Shown: positions 32,965-42,359, counted from the first letter of the stretch. The stretch is 64,000 nucleotides of DNA from Mycolicibacterium psychrotolerans (GCF_010729305.1 NZ_AP022574.1:620001-684000), one strand, 5' to 3'. Made by a program: numbers and translations. Notes: a model not told the origin generated them from the letters alone.

Positions 32965-34388
32965 GGCGCCATCGCGGTTTCGACGACCGTCAGCTCTTCG
33001 GAAAGCCCTGCGGCGCGGCGGATCTCGACGAAAGCCTCGACCATCGCATCCGTCAGCTCGTGCGGGTCGTCCAGCGTCTTGCCGTCGGCGAGCACCGAGA
33101 TGTTGAGCTGGTCGGCGTAGCTCCAGACCGTGATGTTCAGTCCGCTGCCCGCGGTGAGCGGTCCGACCGAGTAGATCTCGGTCACCAGTGCGCCGCCGAC
33201 CCGGGCGCGCTCGCGCGGACCGGGCACGTTGGAGATCGGCAGGTTCATCACCTTGTTCTGGCCGTCCTTGGTGGACAACCACCGGAACATCGCCTCGGCG
33301 GGGGCCGGCGGGAAGTACGCCGACCACTGGCTGACCAGCTCCGGGCCGAGCAGGGTGTTGCTCTCCTTGCCCGCGGCCGCCGAGTCGTGCGCGGCGCGCA
33401 CCCGCTCCAACGGATCCTCGATTTCGACGGGCAGGCTGACCAGCACCCCGGTGAAGTAGTTGCCCGAGATCCGGTCCGGTGAGAAGTCGAAGCTGACCGG
33501 CACCGACGCGAGCAGTGGATGGTCGGCGTGACCGTCGTACTGCAGCAACAAATTTCGGAGCGCACCCGCCGAGATCGACAGCACCATGTCGTTGATCGTG
33601 ACGCCGAGATGCTTGCCGGTCTGCTTGACGTCGTCGAGCGCCAGCGTCGCGGTGGCGAACCGGCGGGTGGCGTCGAGCATGTGGTTCATGAACGAGGGCG
33701 GCGGCGTGAACGGACGGGTCAGTTCGGGCGAGAGTTTGTGCGGGCTCTGCCGGACCCGGCGCACGCCGGCCGCGGTGTAGCGCACCACCGACGGGAACCG
33801 CGCGATCTGGCGCAGGTGATCGGTGAACGCGGTGCGCACGAGTTCGCCCCGCGACGGGGCCGGGTCGGTGGCGTAGGAGTCACGGTCGATCTGCGGGCCC
33901 TCCTGCAGATCCATGCCGCGGGCAAGCAGATTCGCCGAGGCGACCCCGTCGGCCAGCGCGTGATGGATCTTGCCCAGCACGGCGATGCGCCCGCCCGCGA
34001 GGCCCTCGATCAGATACATCTCCCACAGCGGGCGGCTACGGTCCAGCGGGGTGCTCGCCAGCCGGCCGACCGCCTCGTCGAGCTGACGGCGGCCACCCGG
34101 GGCGTCGACGCGGTAGGGCCGCACGTGGTACTCGAGGTCGACCTCCGCGTTCTCCCGCCACATCGGATGGTGGAACTTGAACGGGATGTCGATCAGCTCG
34201 TAGCGGAACGGGTCCAGCTTGTAGAGCCTGCTGTGCAGGACCTTGCGCAATTCCTCGACGCCGAACGTCGCCCCGCCCAGCCCTTCGAGGTCGATCACCG
34301 CCAGCTTCAGCGTGTGCATGTGGACGTTGGGCGTCTCGCTGTAGAGAAGAACAGCGTCCCACCCGCGAAGCCTCTTCACTGCGCGCAC
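32961..34388 (-). CDS. Wax ester synthase/diacylglycerol acyltransferase (WS/DGAT; Rv0221/Rv1425-like)
   Basis: 475 residues. The HHxxxDG active-site motif is HHALADG with His142, His143 and Asp147; other blocks are DRSRPLWEMYLIEGL and the C-terminal ISNVPGPRER. It esterifies fatty acyl-CoA to diacylglycerol or long alcohols, forming storage triacylglycerol or wax esters. GTG at 34388 is near GAGGAGAG; a second GTG nine bases later has better spacing and may be the real start. It is 16 bases behind the LipC-like gene and probably cotranscribed with it. Confidence 0.88.
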   Translation of the reverse strand: MRAVKRLRGWDAVLLYSETPNVHMHTLKLAVIDLEGLGGATFGVEELRKVLHSRLYKLDPFRYELIDIPFKFHHPMWRENAEVDLEYHVRPYRVDAPGGRRQLDEAVGRLASTPLDRSRPLWEMYLIEGLAGGRIAVLGKIHHALADGVASANLLARGMDLQEGPQIDRDSYATDPAPSRGELVRTAFTDHLRQIARFPSVVRYTAAGVRRVRQSPHKLSPELTRPFTPPPSFMNHMLDATRRFATATLALDDVKQTGKHLGVTINDMVLSISAGALRNLLLQYDGHADHPLLASVPVSFDFSPDRISGNYFTGVLVSLPVEIEDPLERVRAAHDSAAAGKESNTLLGPELVSQWSAYFPPAPAEAMFRWLSTKDGQNKVMNLPISNVPGPRERARVGGALVTEIYSVGPLTAGSGLNITVWSYADQLNISVLADGKTLDDPHELTDAMVEAFVEIRRAAGLSEELTVVETAMAP

Positions 34389-34404
34389 CTCTCCTCGGAG
34401 GTGT

Positions 34405-35628
34405 CTATATAACCTCTTTGGCCCCGATGAGGCTTCGGTTTCGATGAATGTGATTGAGGAACAAGCCGATTGCCGTCGACGCCGCGCCGGTGCGGGCGCC
34501 GTCGGTCATGTCGAAGCCGTGTCCGGCGCCGGGCAGCTCGACGTAGCTGACCACCGAGCGCGACACCTCCTTCAGCCGGTCGACGAAGCTGCGGGCCTGC
34601 GCCACCGGTATCACGCTGTCGCCGGTGCCGTGCAGCACCAGGAACGGCGGCGCTTCTGCATGCACCCGGGCGATCGGCGAGGCCTTGCGGAACACGTCGG
34701 GATGCTTGGCGATCTTGCGTCGCACCACCACCCGCTCGAGGAAGTCGACGAACCGGACGCGTTCGACCGTCGAGCGGTCCTCCCAGTCGTATCGGCCGTA
34801 GATGCCGATCACGGCGTCGACCGATGTGTCGGACCCCTCGGGCAGTTCGCACTGCATCTCCGGGTCGTTCGCGGTCAGGCCCGCCAGCGCCGCGAGGTGT
34901 CCGCCCGCCGAGGTGCCGGCGACCGCCACGAAGTCACGGTCGCCACCGAACTTGTCAACGTTGGCACGCGCCCAGGCAATCGCGGTCTTGACGTCGGTGA
35001 TGTGCGCCGGCCAGGGGTTGTGCGGGGCGACCCGGTAGTCGATGGACAGGCACACCCAGCCCATCTCGGCCAGGTGGGACATCAGCGCATAGCCCTGAAG
35101 CATGCGGCTGCCGTGCACCCACGCTCCGCCGGGCACGAACAGCAGCACCGGCGCCGGATGGTTCGGCAGGTCGTCGCGGCGCCACACGTCGAGCAGCTGG
35201 GTGGGCCGCGGGCCGTAGCGCACCGAGGTGCGGTGCACGTGGCGTCGGTGCTCGCGCATCTTCCACACCGGCGGAACGCGCTCGGCGGCCGGCCAGTCGA
35301 TCTCGAGGTCCTTGGGCGAGACGACGCCGCTCAGGGCGGCCTGGGTCACCTCGTTGGTGCAGTCCCGTTCGCGCCGCTTGAGCTCGGCGTCGTTGGGCGC
35401 CATCAGTGATTTGACGGTGGAGTTCAGGAAGTCCGGCGCGTGCCGGGCACCCCAGATGCCTGCGGCGGTGAGTGCGCCGAGCGGCTCCAGGTGCTTGCCG
35501 ATCACCGGCAGGGACGCGGTGGCCACGCTGGCGGCCAGCATGTAGTCGCCGGGACCGGCCTTGAGCAACCACTGCAAACGCGTGGTCAGGGTGGGCCCGG
35601 GGTACCGGATGTCCGGCCGTTCCGTCAT
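34405..35628 (-). CDS. lipC: Alpha/beta hydrolase, LipC-like esterase
   Basis: 407 residues from the ATG at 35628. The N-terminal 130 residues are helical and partly hydrophobic, then the hydrolase fold has PGGAW as oxyanion motif, VAGTSAGGH as nucleophile elbow, GTGDSVIPVAQ with the acid and PGAGHGFD with the histidine. LipC (Rv0220) has this length and stands next to a WS/DGAT gene, so the symbol is given by synteny. It is similar to the hydrolase at 31711-32964. A lipase/phospholipase role at the cell surface is known for LipC. GTG nine bases earlier is a possible alternative start. Confidence 0.82.
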   Translation of the reverse strand: MTERPDIRYPGPTLTTRLQWLLKAGPGDYMLAASVATASLPVIGKHLEPLGALTAAGIWGARHAPDFLNSTVKSLMAPNDAELKRRERDCTNEVTQAALSGVVSPKDLEIDWPAAERVPPVWKMREHRRHVHRTSVRYGPRPTQLLDVWRRDDLPNHPAPVLLFVPGGAWVHGSRMLQGYALMSHLAEMGWVCLSIDYRVAPHNPWPAHITDVKTAIAWARANVDKFGGDRDFVAVAGTSAGGHLAALAGLTANDPEMQCELPEGSDTSVDAVIGIYGRYDWEDRSTVERVRFVDFLERVVVRRKIAKHPDVFRKASPIARVHAEAPPFLVLHGTGDSVIPVAQARSFVDRLKEVSRSVVSYVELPGAGHGFDMTDGARTGAASTAIGLFLNHIHRNRSLIGAKEVI

Positions 35629-35763
35629 GGCGCTCACCGTACCCCGCACGTCAGAGCTGAAACGGACAATCTCAGCAACGTTGTCTACTGTTTTCCGGAT
35701 GTGGCGCATTTGTGACGTGGGCCACAGCCGGCTGCGGCGGCGGAACCGCGGGTTAGGTTCTCT

Positions 35764-35777
35764 TTGACAAGTGTCAA
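35764..35777. promoter_or_regulatory. Palindromic operator TTGACA-NN-TGTCAA before the fused fadE
   Basis: TTGACAAGTGTCAA has perfect six-base arms. It is 21 bases before the GTG of the acyl-CoA dehydrogenase and the left arm equals the ideal -35 hexamer. The same core is found in front of fadD4 at 48361-48378. Confidence 0.65.
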
Positions 35778-35797
35778 CTGGCAGAGAGGCCGGCACC

Positions 35798-37978
35798 GTG
35801 AGCAAGACCGTCAGCGCATCGGCACTCGCCATCACCGAAGAACACCAGGCCCTCGCCGACGCCGCCGCCGGTCAGCTGAACCGTCTGCACGCACTGTCGC
35901 AGGCCCGCGCGGCACTCGACGGCGGATCCCGTCATCCGGCCGACATCTGGTCGGCCGCAACCGATCTGGGGTGGCTGGGGCTGGCCGTCGCGGAAGAGCA
36001 CGGGGGGTCGGGCTTCGGGCTGGCCGAGTTGGCCGTGGTGGTGGAGTGCCTGGGTCGCCAGCTCTGTCCGGGGCCGTTCCTGCCGTCCGTGGCGGCTGCG
36101 GTGACGATCGATCGCTTCGCGCCGGAATCGGTTCGGGCAGAACTCCTTCCGGGACTGTGCTCGGGTGCGACGGTGGCCGCCCTCGGGGTGACGGGCAACG
36201 TGGCGGTCGGCGCCGACGGAGTCGCCGGCGGGGAGAGCCCGGTGGTGCTGGGCGCGCCCGACGCCGACCTCCTGGTCCTGGTGGCCGGCGACGACGTGGT
36301 GGTGCTCGACGCCTTGAATGCCCCAGCCGTGACGGTCACCGCGCTGGAGTCGCTGGACCCGACCCGCAGTGTCGGGTCGGTGGCGGTGCGGGACGTTGCT
36401 GTGCCGGCCGACCGTGTGCTGCGCGGTGCGGCGCGGGATGCCCGCACGGTGTTCCGGATCCTGGCGGCGGCCGAGGCCGTGGGTGTCAGCTGGGCCGCGC
36501 TGGAGATGGCGGTGGCCTACGCCAAGGTGCGCGAACAGTTCGGCCGCACGATCGGCACGTTCCAGGCCGTCAAGCATCATGCCGCCAACATGCTGGTCGC
36601 CGCGGAGGTCGCGACCGCGGCCACCTGGGATGCGGCCCGCGCCGACGACCTGGCCAGCGCCGACTTCCCCGCGGCGGTGGCCGCGGCGCTGGCGATCCGC
36701 GCGCAGATCCTCAACGCGCAGAACAACATCCAGCTGCACGGCGGCATCGGCTACACCTGGGAGCACGACGCCCACCTGTACCTGCGCCGCGCCCGCACGT
36801 TGGCCGCGCTGACGGCCGACGGCACCGACCCGCTGCTCGACGTCGTGGCGGGACAGCGCGAGGGCCGCGCCAGGGCGGCGACGTTCACGCTGCCCCCCGA
36901 GGCCGACGAGTACCGCACTCAGGCCCGCGAAGCCGCCGCGGCGGTGCGCGCGCTGCCCGCCGAGCAGCAGCGTGACGCGCTCGTCGACTCCGGCTATCTG
37001 GTGCCGCACTGGCCCGCGCCCTGGGGTCGGGGCGCCGACGTGCTGGAACAGCTGGTGATCGAAGAGGAGTTCTCCGACGTTCCGCGGCCCGACATGGGCA
37101 TCACCGGGTGGGTGGCGCTGACCATCGCTCAGGCCGGCACCGAGGACCAGCGGCAGCGGTGGGTCGAGCCCGTGCTGCGCGGCCAGGTGATGTGGTGCCA
37201 GCTGTTCTCCGAGCCGGGTGCGGGCTCGGACGCCGCGGCCGTGCGGACGTCGGCCACCAAGGTCGAGGGCGGCTGGCTCGTCAGCGGGCAGAAGGTGTGG
37301 ACCAGCCTGGCCCATCTGTGCCAGTGGGGGCTGGCGACCGTACGCACCGATCCCGACGCCCCCAAGCACGCCGGTGTCACGATGATGGCCATCGACATGA
37401 ACTCCGCTGGGGTGAAGGTCAATCCGCTGCGCGGCATCACCGGCGACGCCCATTTCAACGAGGTGTTCTTCGACGACGTCTTCGTGCCCGACTCGGACGT
37501 CGTCGGCGACGTGAACAAGGGGTGGCTGGTGGCCCGGGCGACCCTGGGCAACGAGCGGATCTCCATCGGCGGCGGCTCCGGCGCTCTGACCGGCACCACC
37601 GCCGACGACCTGATCGCGCTGCTGGACAGCGCACCGCACACCGCGGCCCACCATGTGCTGCGCGCCGGGGAGGTGATCGCCGAGACCCACACCCTGCGCC
37701 TGCTCAACCTGCGCCGCGCCACCCGCGCCATCGCAGGCGCGGAGCCGGGGCCGGAGGGCAACGTCACCAAGCTGCTGGTCGCCGAGTCCGGACAGCGGCT
37801 GACCGAGCTCGCCTTCGCCCTGGCCGGAACCGCCGCCGTCGTCGAGCAGAACCCACAGCTGACCCGCAGCTACCTGGGCAACCGCGCGATGACGATCGCC
37901 GGCGGCACGTCGGAGATCGCCCGCAACACCATCGCCGAACGCATCCTCGGGCTGCCCCGGGATCCGCTGCTGCGGTAG
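35798..37978 (+). CDS. Fused two-domain acyl-CoA dehydrogenase (FadE6/FadE22/FadE34 type)
   Basis: 726 residues, two acyl-CoA dehydrogenase domains in one chain. Domain 1 (about 1-350) ends with QLHGGIGYTWEHDAHLYLRRA and has a degraded middle region. Domain 2 (about 370-726) keeps WCQLFSEPGAGSDAA, SGQKVWTS and the C-terminal MTIAGGTSEIARNTIAERILG. In sterol degradation such two-domain proteins or heterotetramers act on side-chain or ring CoA esters; the substrate here is unknown. GTG at 35798 with AGAGAGG upstream is chosen; an earlier GTG would place the operator in the coding region. A palindrome at 35764-35777 controls it. Confidence 0.87.
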   Translation: MSKTVSASALAITEEHQALADAAAGQLNRLHALSQARAALDGGSRHPADIWSAATDLGWLGLAVAEEHGGSGFGLAELAVVVECLGRQLCPGPFLPSVAAAVTIDRFAPESVRAELLPGLCSGATVAALGVTGNVAVGADGVAGGESPVVLGAPDADLLVLVAGDDVVVLDALNAPAVTVTALESLDPTRSVGSVAVRDVAVPADRVLRGAARDARTVFRILAAAEAVGVSWAALEMAVAYAKVREQFGRTIGTFQAVKHHAANMLVAAEVATAATWDAARADDLASADFPAAVAAALAIRAQILNAQNNIQLHGGIGYTWEHDAHLYLRRARTLAALTADGTDPLLDVVAGQREGRARAATFTLPPEADEYRTQAREAAAAVRALPAEQQRDALVDSGYLVPHWPAPWGRGADVLEQLVIEEEFSDVPRPDMGITGWVALTIAQAGTEDQRQRWVEPVLRGQVMWCQLFSEPGAGSDAAAVRTSATKVEGGWLVSGQKVWTSLAHLCQWGLATVRTDPDAPKHAGVTMMAIDMNSAGVKVNPLRGITGDAHFNEVFFDDVFVPDSDVVGDVNKGWLVARATLGNERISIGGGSGALTGTTADDLIALLDSAPHTAAHHVLRAGEVIAETHTLRLLNLRRATRAIAGAEPGPEGNVTKLLVAESGQRLTELAFALAGTAAVVEQNPQLTRSYLGNRAMTIAGGTSEIARNTIAERILGLPRDPLLR

Positions 37979-37995
37979 CTGCGCATACTGAAAGG

Positions 37996-38922
37996 GTGCC
38001 CCGCACCAGGACCACCCCCAAGGCCACCCCGGAGTTCCACCCCGAACTGCGGCGCAGCGCGCGCCTCCTGCCCAAGCAGATGATCACGCCCGTCACCCTG
38101 CCGTTCGTGCGGGCCGCGTCACGGTTGATGTGGCGCGGACAGCCCGACGGCGTGGAGGTTCTCACGCTGTCGTCAGGGGTCGGCGTCCGCCTGCACCGCC
38201 CGCCCGGCGTCACCACGCCGGGGCCCGCGCTGCTGTGGATCCACGGCGGCGGCTACGTCATCGGCGACGCCGCCCAGGACGACGTGCTGTGCCGCCGGTT
38301 CGCGCGCGAGCTCGGCGCGACGGTGGTGGCGGTGAATTACCGGCTGGCGCCCGAACATCCGTATCCGGTGCCGGTCGAGGACTGCTACGCCGCGCTGTCG
38401 TGGCTCGCCGGGCTGCCGTCCGTCGACCCGGAGCGGGTCGCGATCGGCGGGGCCAGCGCCGGTGGCGGCCTGGCCGCCGCACTCGCGCTGCTCGCCAGGG
38501 ACCGGGGCCGGATCCCCGTGGCCGCACAGCTTCTGGTGTATCCGATGCTCGACGACCGCACCGTCGACCGCACCGGCCTGGACCACCCCGGGCATCGGCT
38601 GTGGAACCAGTCGAGCAATCGCTACGGCTGGCAGGCCTACCTGGGCGACGCCGACCGCGACGTCGCCGTCCCGGGCCGGCGCACCGACCTGGCCGGCCTG
38701 CCACCGGCCTGGGTCGGAGTGGGCACGTTCGACCTGTTCCACGACGAGGACGTCGCGTATGCGCAGCGGCTGCGCGAGGCGGGGGTGCCGTGCGAGGTCA
38801 TGGTCGTCAAGGGTGCGTTCCACGGATTCGACGGCATCGCACCCAAAGCCCATGTGTCGCAGAAGTGGTTCGACAGCCAGTGCGCGGTGCTGCGAAGCGC
38901 GTACGCCTCGTCCACGGTGTGA
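37996..38922 (+). CDS. lipW: Hormone-sensitive-lipase family esterase (LipW-like)
   Basis: 308 residues. The HSL motif HGGGYV supplies the oxyanion hole, GGASAGGGL the nucleophile Ser, FDLFHDED the Asp and GAFHGFD the His. It hydrolyses short to medium acyl esters. Size, family and place match Rv0217c (LipW). GTG at 37996 has a -10-like CATACT ending six bases before it and AAAGG too close to act as a ribosome site, so a leaderless transcript is likely. It follows the fused fadE by 17 bases. Confidence 0.82.
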   Translation: MPRTRTTPKATPEFHPELRRSARLLPKQMITPVTLPFVRAASRLMWRGQPDGVEVLTLSSGVGVRLHRPPGVTTPGPALLWIHGGGYVIGDAAQDDVLCRRFARELGATVVAVNYRLAPEHPYPVPVEDCYAALSWLAGLPSVDPERVAIGGASAGGGLAAALALLARDRGRIPVAAQLLVYPMLDDRTVDRTGLDHPGHRLWNQSSNRYGWQAYLGDADRDVAVPGRRTDLAGLPPAWVGVGTFDLFHDEDVAYAQRLREAGVPCEVMVVKGAFHGFDGIAPKAHVSQKWFDSQCAVLRSAYASSTV

Positions 38923-38929
38923 GCCGCCC

Positions 38930-40234
38930 TCACCGCCCGGCGTAGACCACCTCGCCGGCCACCACCGTCGCCGCCACCTGCTCGGCATCCAGGTCGGCCA
39001 GCACCTGCTGTGGGGACCCTGACAGCACGCAGAGGTCACCGGCCGCGCCGGGTTCGATCCGCCGCGGCGTCGCGGGCGTCAGCGGATCCCCGAGGAACAT
39101 CGTCAAAGCCTCCGCGGCGGTGACCTTCTCGCCGGCGGTCAGCACCGCGCCCGACGCGGTGCGCCGCGCCACCGCGGCCCGCATCGCCGCCCACGGATCG
39201 GGGTGCCCGAACGGTGCGTCGGTCGACAGTGCGACGGGCACGCCCGCGGCGCGCAGCGAGGCGACCCGCCACAACTCGTGATGCTCGGCGGCGGGAACGG
39301 CGCGCAGGTACGCCCCGCCGCGCTCGACGACGAAGTTCGGCTGCGTCACCACCGTGGCCCCGCTCGCCGCGACCGCGGCCACGCTGACGTCCGGGACGAC
39401 GGCGGCGTGCTCGAGCCGATCGCCCGGGCGGCGGCCCGCGGCCTCGAGCGCCGCGAGCGCGACGACGAGTTGCGCGGCGGTGACACAGTGCAGCGCAACG
39501 GGTTCGCCCGCGACGTGCCGACCGGTGATCCACCCGGTGAGCGCGTCGAGGTCGAGGTCGTCGTCGTGCAGGATGCGCTTGCCCGGCGCCAGGCAGTGCA
39601 CCGACTGGGCCAGCTCGCCGCGCCGGTGCGCCTGCTGCAGCGCCGCCACGTCCGCGGCGGTCAGCCCCGGAGTGGCGTCGGTGACCCCGGTGACGCCGTA
39701 GCCGCTCAGCCGCGCGCTGAGCTCGGCCAGGCCGGGCTCGGTGCGGGGCAGCGCCGCCGTCCACTCGGTGTCGGCGCTGCGCAGCCGGCCGTCGGGGTGA
39801 TCAGGCAGTCCGACCAGCGCCAGCCCCGCCGAGTTGAGCGTCCACAGCACTCCGCTGCGGTGCTGGATGCGCAGCGGGACGGCCGGGCAGATACCGTCCA
39901 GCGCAGTGCGATCGAGCGGTCCCGCGACGGACTCGTGGTAGCCGACCGCGCGGACCCAGCCATCGGCGCCGGTGGCCGCCGCGCGCAGCACGCGGGCGAG
40001 ATGCTCCGGCCCGGTCACCTCGTCGGGACCCACCCGCACCGAGTGCAGAGCGGCTGCGGCGGCGCGCAGGTGCAGGTGGTGGTCGTGCAGACCGGGCAGC
40101 ACGGTGCCGCCCGCGGCGTCGTAGACGGTCTCCCCGCGTCGGGCCGCCAATCCGTCGGCGACCTCGGTGATGCGCTGCTCGACGCGGATGTCGGTCCGGG
40201 TTCCGTCGAGCAGCACGCCGCGGCGGATCAGCAC
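38930..40234 (-). CDS. Amidohydrolase family 3 (YtcJ-like) protein
   Basis: 434 residues. The metal-dependent hydrolase fold is seen in VLPGLHDHHLHL (first metal site H-x-H), VGYHESVAGPLDR, HCVTAAQLV and LSTDAPFGHPDPW (Asp ligand). These enzymes cleave amide or related bonds; the substrate is unknown. GTG at 40234 overlaps the CoA-transferase stop by seven bases, so both are cotranscribed. The combination with a CoA transferase, a hydratase-like protein and FadE3 suggests processing of a small acid derivative. Confidence 0.8.
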   Translation of the reverse strand: MLIRRGVLLDGTRTDIRVEQRITEVADGLAARRGETVYDAAGGTVLPGLHDHHLHLRAAAAALHSVRVGPDEVTGPEHLARVLRAAATGADGWVRAVGYHESVAGPLDRTALDGICPAVPLRIQHRSGVLWTLNSAGLALVGLPDHPDGRLRSADTEWTAALPRTEPGLAELSARLSGYGVTGVTDATPGLTAADVAALQQAHRRGELAQSVHCLAPGKRILHDDDLDLDALTGWITGRHVAGEPVALHCVTAAQLVVALAALEAAGRRPGDRLEHAAVVPDVSVAAVAASGATVVTQPNFVVERGGAYLRAVPAAEHHELWRVASLRAAGVPVALSTDAPFGHPDPWAAMRAAVARRTASGAVLTAGEKVTAAEALTMFLGDPLTPATPRRIEPGAAGDLCVLSGSPQQVLADLDAEQVAATVVAGEVVYAGR

Positions 40235-41340
40235 GCCGGAGCCAGCCGCCGTGCCACCATCTCGTCGACGAGCGCGTTGTGCTCACCGAGCCGCGCCGCA
40301 CTCCCGGTCACGGAAACTCCTGTGGTGCAGAGCGTTTCGTCTCCACGGGGTAACGCCGCATACCGGGCCGCCACCGCGGCCATCGCCACGCCGATCACCT
40401 CGCCACCGCCGCGGGCATGCGACTCCAGCACCGCGCGCGCGGCCTCCAGCCCCGTCAACGGGTCGGCGATCGCGTCCCCGCAGAACGCCGGCGCCGCCGG
40501 GGTGCCGCCGACCAGACCCCCGGAGACCGCCGCGTCGTCGCCGAACGCGACCCAGTGCGCGCGCTCCCCGACCGCGCCGTGGCCGGTGATCTGCACCCAG
40601 ATGCGGCCGGCGCGGGCGGGGACGTCGGCGTGGCCCAGGCCGCGGCCGTGCAGTGCGGACGGGCGGGACGACTCCAGCACGACGTCGGCGGCGGCGAGCA
40701 ACCTGACGAGCCCTTCTGGCTGTGCGAAATCGACGGCGTACGAGAGTTTTTCGTTGTTCACCCAGTCGAAGAACGGCGCAGGACCCGCGCGGGTCCCGTC
40801 GGGCCGGTGCGGGCTCTCCACCTTCACCACCGTCGCGCCCGCCCGGGCCAGCAGGCGGCCGCACAGCGGGCCGGCCCACATCGAGGACAGGTCGGCCACC
40901 AGCAGTTCGCACAGCGGACGGGGGTGCGCGCGGGCACCGGCGGTGCGCACCACGGGCGGGGCCGGGTCGGTCTCGCCGAGCACCCCCACCGGCAGGCCGA
41001 GCAGCCGCGCCCGCGCCGCGACCGCGTGCACGCCGGTGGCCCGGATCGCTTCGCGCACCGCCGCCCACGGGTCCGAGGTGTGGTCGGCCTCGACGAGCGC
41101 GGGCACGGCATCCAGGTCGTCGGGACGCGCCAGGGTCAGCGCACACCATCCGTCCGCCGCACCCATCAGCCGGGTGGCGCCGCCCGCCGACACCGTGCCT
41201 CCGCGCGGGAGACCGAGCAGCGCCGCCCGCCCGCCCAGCGCTTCCGCGGCATCGACATCCACACCGGTGGCCACCGTCACCACGTGCGCCGTCGCCCGTG
41301 CCTCGGCGAGCACGGCCGCGGGAAGCACCACCGACGTCAT
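40228..41340 (-). CDS. CaiB/BaiF family CoA transferase (class III)
   Basis: 370 residues. The class III domain starts near residue 145 with LLVADLSSMWAGPLCGRLLARAGA and VVKVESPHRPDGTR, followed by LSYAVDFAQPEG and GHADVPARAGRIWVQITG. Before it lies a 140-residue stretch without a clear motif. It probably transfers CoA between a donor thioester and a carboxylic acid. Start at ATG 41340 gives a sensible N-terminus; ribosome site is weak. Middle gene of a minus-strand group with the amidohydrolase and the Rv0216-like gene. Confidence 0.78.
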   Translation of the reverse strand: MTSVVLPAAVLAEARATAHVVTVATGVDVDAAEALGGRAALLGLPRGGTVSAGGATRLMGAADGWCALTLARPDDLDAVPALVEADHTSDPWAAVREAIRATGVHAVAARARLLGLPVGVLGETDPAPPVVRTAGARAHPRPLCELLVADLSSMWAGPLCGRLLARAGATVVKVESPHRPDGTRAGPAPFFDWVNNEKLSYAVDFAQPEGLVRLLAAADVVLESSRPSALHGRGLGHADVPARAGRIWVQITGHGAVGERAHWVAFGDDAAVSGGLVGGTPAAPAFCGDAIADPLTGLEAARAVLESHARGGGEVIGVAMAAVAARYAALPRGDETLCTTGVSVTGSAARLGEHNALVDEMVARRLAPAC

Positions 41341-41357
41341 CAGACCATTGTGGGCGT

Positions 41358-42359
41358 TCAGAACAGCAGGCCGGTGAAGACCCAGTCGAGCACGGCGCGA
41401 TCGGCGCCGTCGTCGGCGACGGCGTAGACGGTCGAGCGCAGCAGCACGGTGCCGCCGCGTCCGCCGGGCAGCGGGTCGGCGGCCTCGACGGCGAGGTCGC
41501 TGTACAGGGTGTCGCCCTCGTACACCGGCGCGGTGTGCTCGCACGAATCCCAGCCCAGCACCGTCACCAGTCCCGGCAGCACGCGGCAGGCCTGCGCGAG
41601 CGCCAGCCCGATGGTGTGGCCGCCGTACACCAGCCGGCGCCCCGACCCCCGCGAATCATGATGAGCGGCAGCGATGTTGAGTGTCAGCCGGGCCAGCTCG
41701 GGCGCGCTGGTGACGACGTCGGCGGTGCTGCGCAGCACGGTGCCCGCCAGTGCCGGGTCGAAGCCGGGCCCGGGGACCCGGGCCCGGAACGCGTCGGCGT
41801 CCCAGTCGGCGGTGGGATCAGAGGCGGGCCCGGCCCCGGTGCCGATCGCGGCCATGTCGTCGGCGTGCCCGGTTTCGACGCCGTCGGCGCTCAGCGGCAG
41901 CATCGCGCAGCGGTAGAAGTCGAGCACCAGCCGTCCGACGCCGTCGATGGTCGTCATCCGCAGCGCGGCCAGCCCGGTCGGCGGCCGGTCGGGCCGTGCC
42001 GTGTTCTGCTTCAGCCCGACCACCTCGGTGCGGGTGAACAGCGTGTCTCCGACGACGGGGAACCGGTGGAACGTCAGCCCGCGGTAGAACAGGTTGGCTC
42101 TGACCCGCTCGGTGACCACCGTCGACTGCCCGATCGCCACGTCGCACACCAGGCCGGGGTGCGCCAGCGGAGCGGTCGCCCCGGTGACGAGCATCGACAG
42201 TTCGGCGTCCAGCGGCAGCCGCAGCCGGTCCCCGAGGATCGCCTGGTGCGCCGCGGCCACCCCGGCGGTCAGCGTCATCGTCGGGGCCGCATCGAAGACC
42301 TGGCCGACGTGCAGATCGTCGAAGAACGGGCCCCCCGATATTTGGCCGTACAAAGTCAC
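41358..42359 (-). CDS. Double-hotdog MaoC-like protein (Rv0216-like)
   Basis: 333 residues with two hotdog halves: N-terminal GPFFDDLHVGQVFDAAPTMT and a second half with LNIAAAHHDSRGSGRRLVYGGHTIGLALAQ, which carries a modified hydratase-2 motif (H-x-D region). Rv0216 has this size and fold; its activity remained unclear because the canonical Asp/His arrangement is altered. Start ATG 42359. It is divergent from fadE3, with 48 bases between starts, as in the Rv0216/Rv0215c pair. Confidence 0.82.
   Translation of the reverse strand: MTLYGQISGGPFFDDLHVGQVFDAAPTMTLTAGVAAAHQAILGDRLRLPLDAELSMLVTGATAPLAHPGLVCDVAIGQSTVVTERVRANLFYRGLTFHRFPVVGDTLFTRTEVVGLKQNTARPDRPPTGLAALRMTTIDGVGRLVLDFYRCAMLPLSADGVETGHADDMAAIGTGAGPASDPTADWDADAFRARVPGPGFDPALAGTVLRSTADVVTSAPELARLTLNIAAAHHDSRGSGRRLVYGGHTIGLALAQACRVLPGLVTVLGWDSCEHTAPVYEGDTLYSDLAVEAADPLPGGRGGTVLLRSTVYAVADDGADRAVLDWVFTGLLF

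Noticed and set aside
35660..35700. Possible KstR or KstR2 site between the LipC-like gene and the fused fadE (AACGTT core)
   Set aside because: The two bases required between AAC and GTT are missing, and the KstR2 pattern does not fit.
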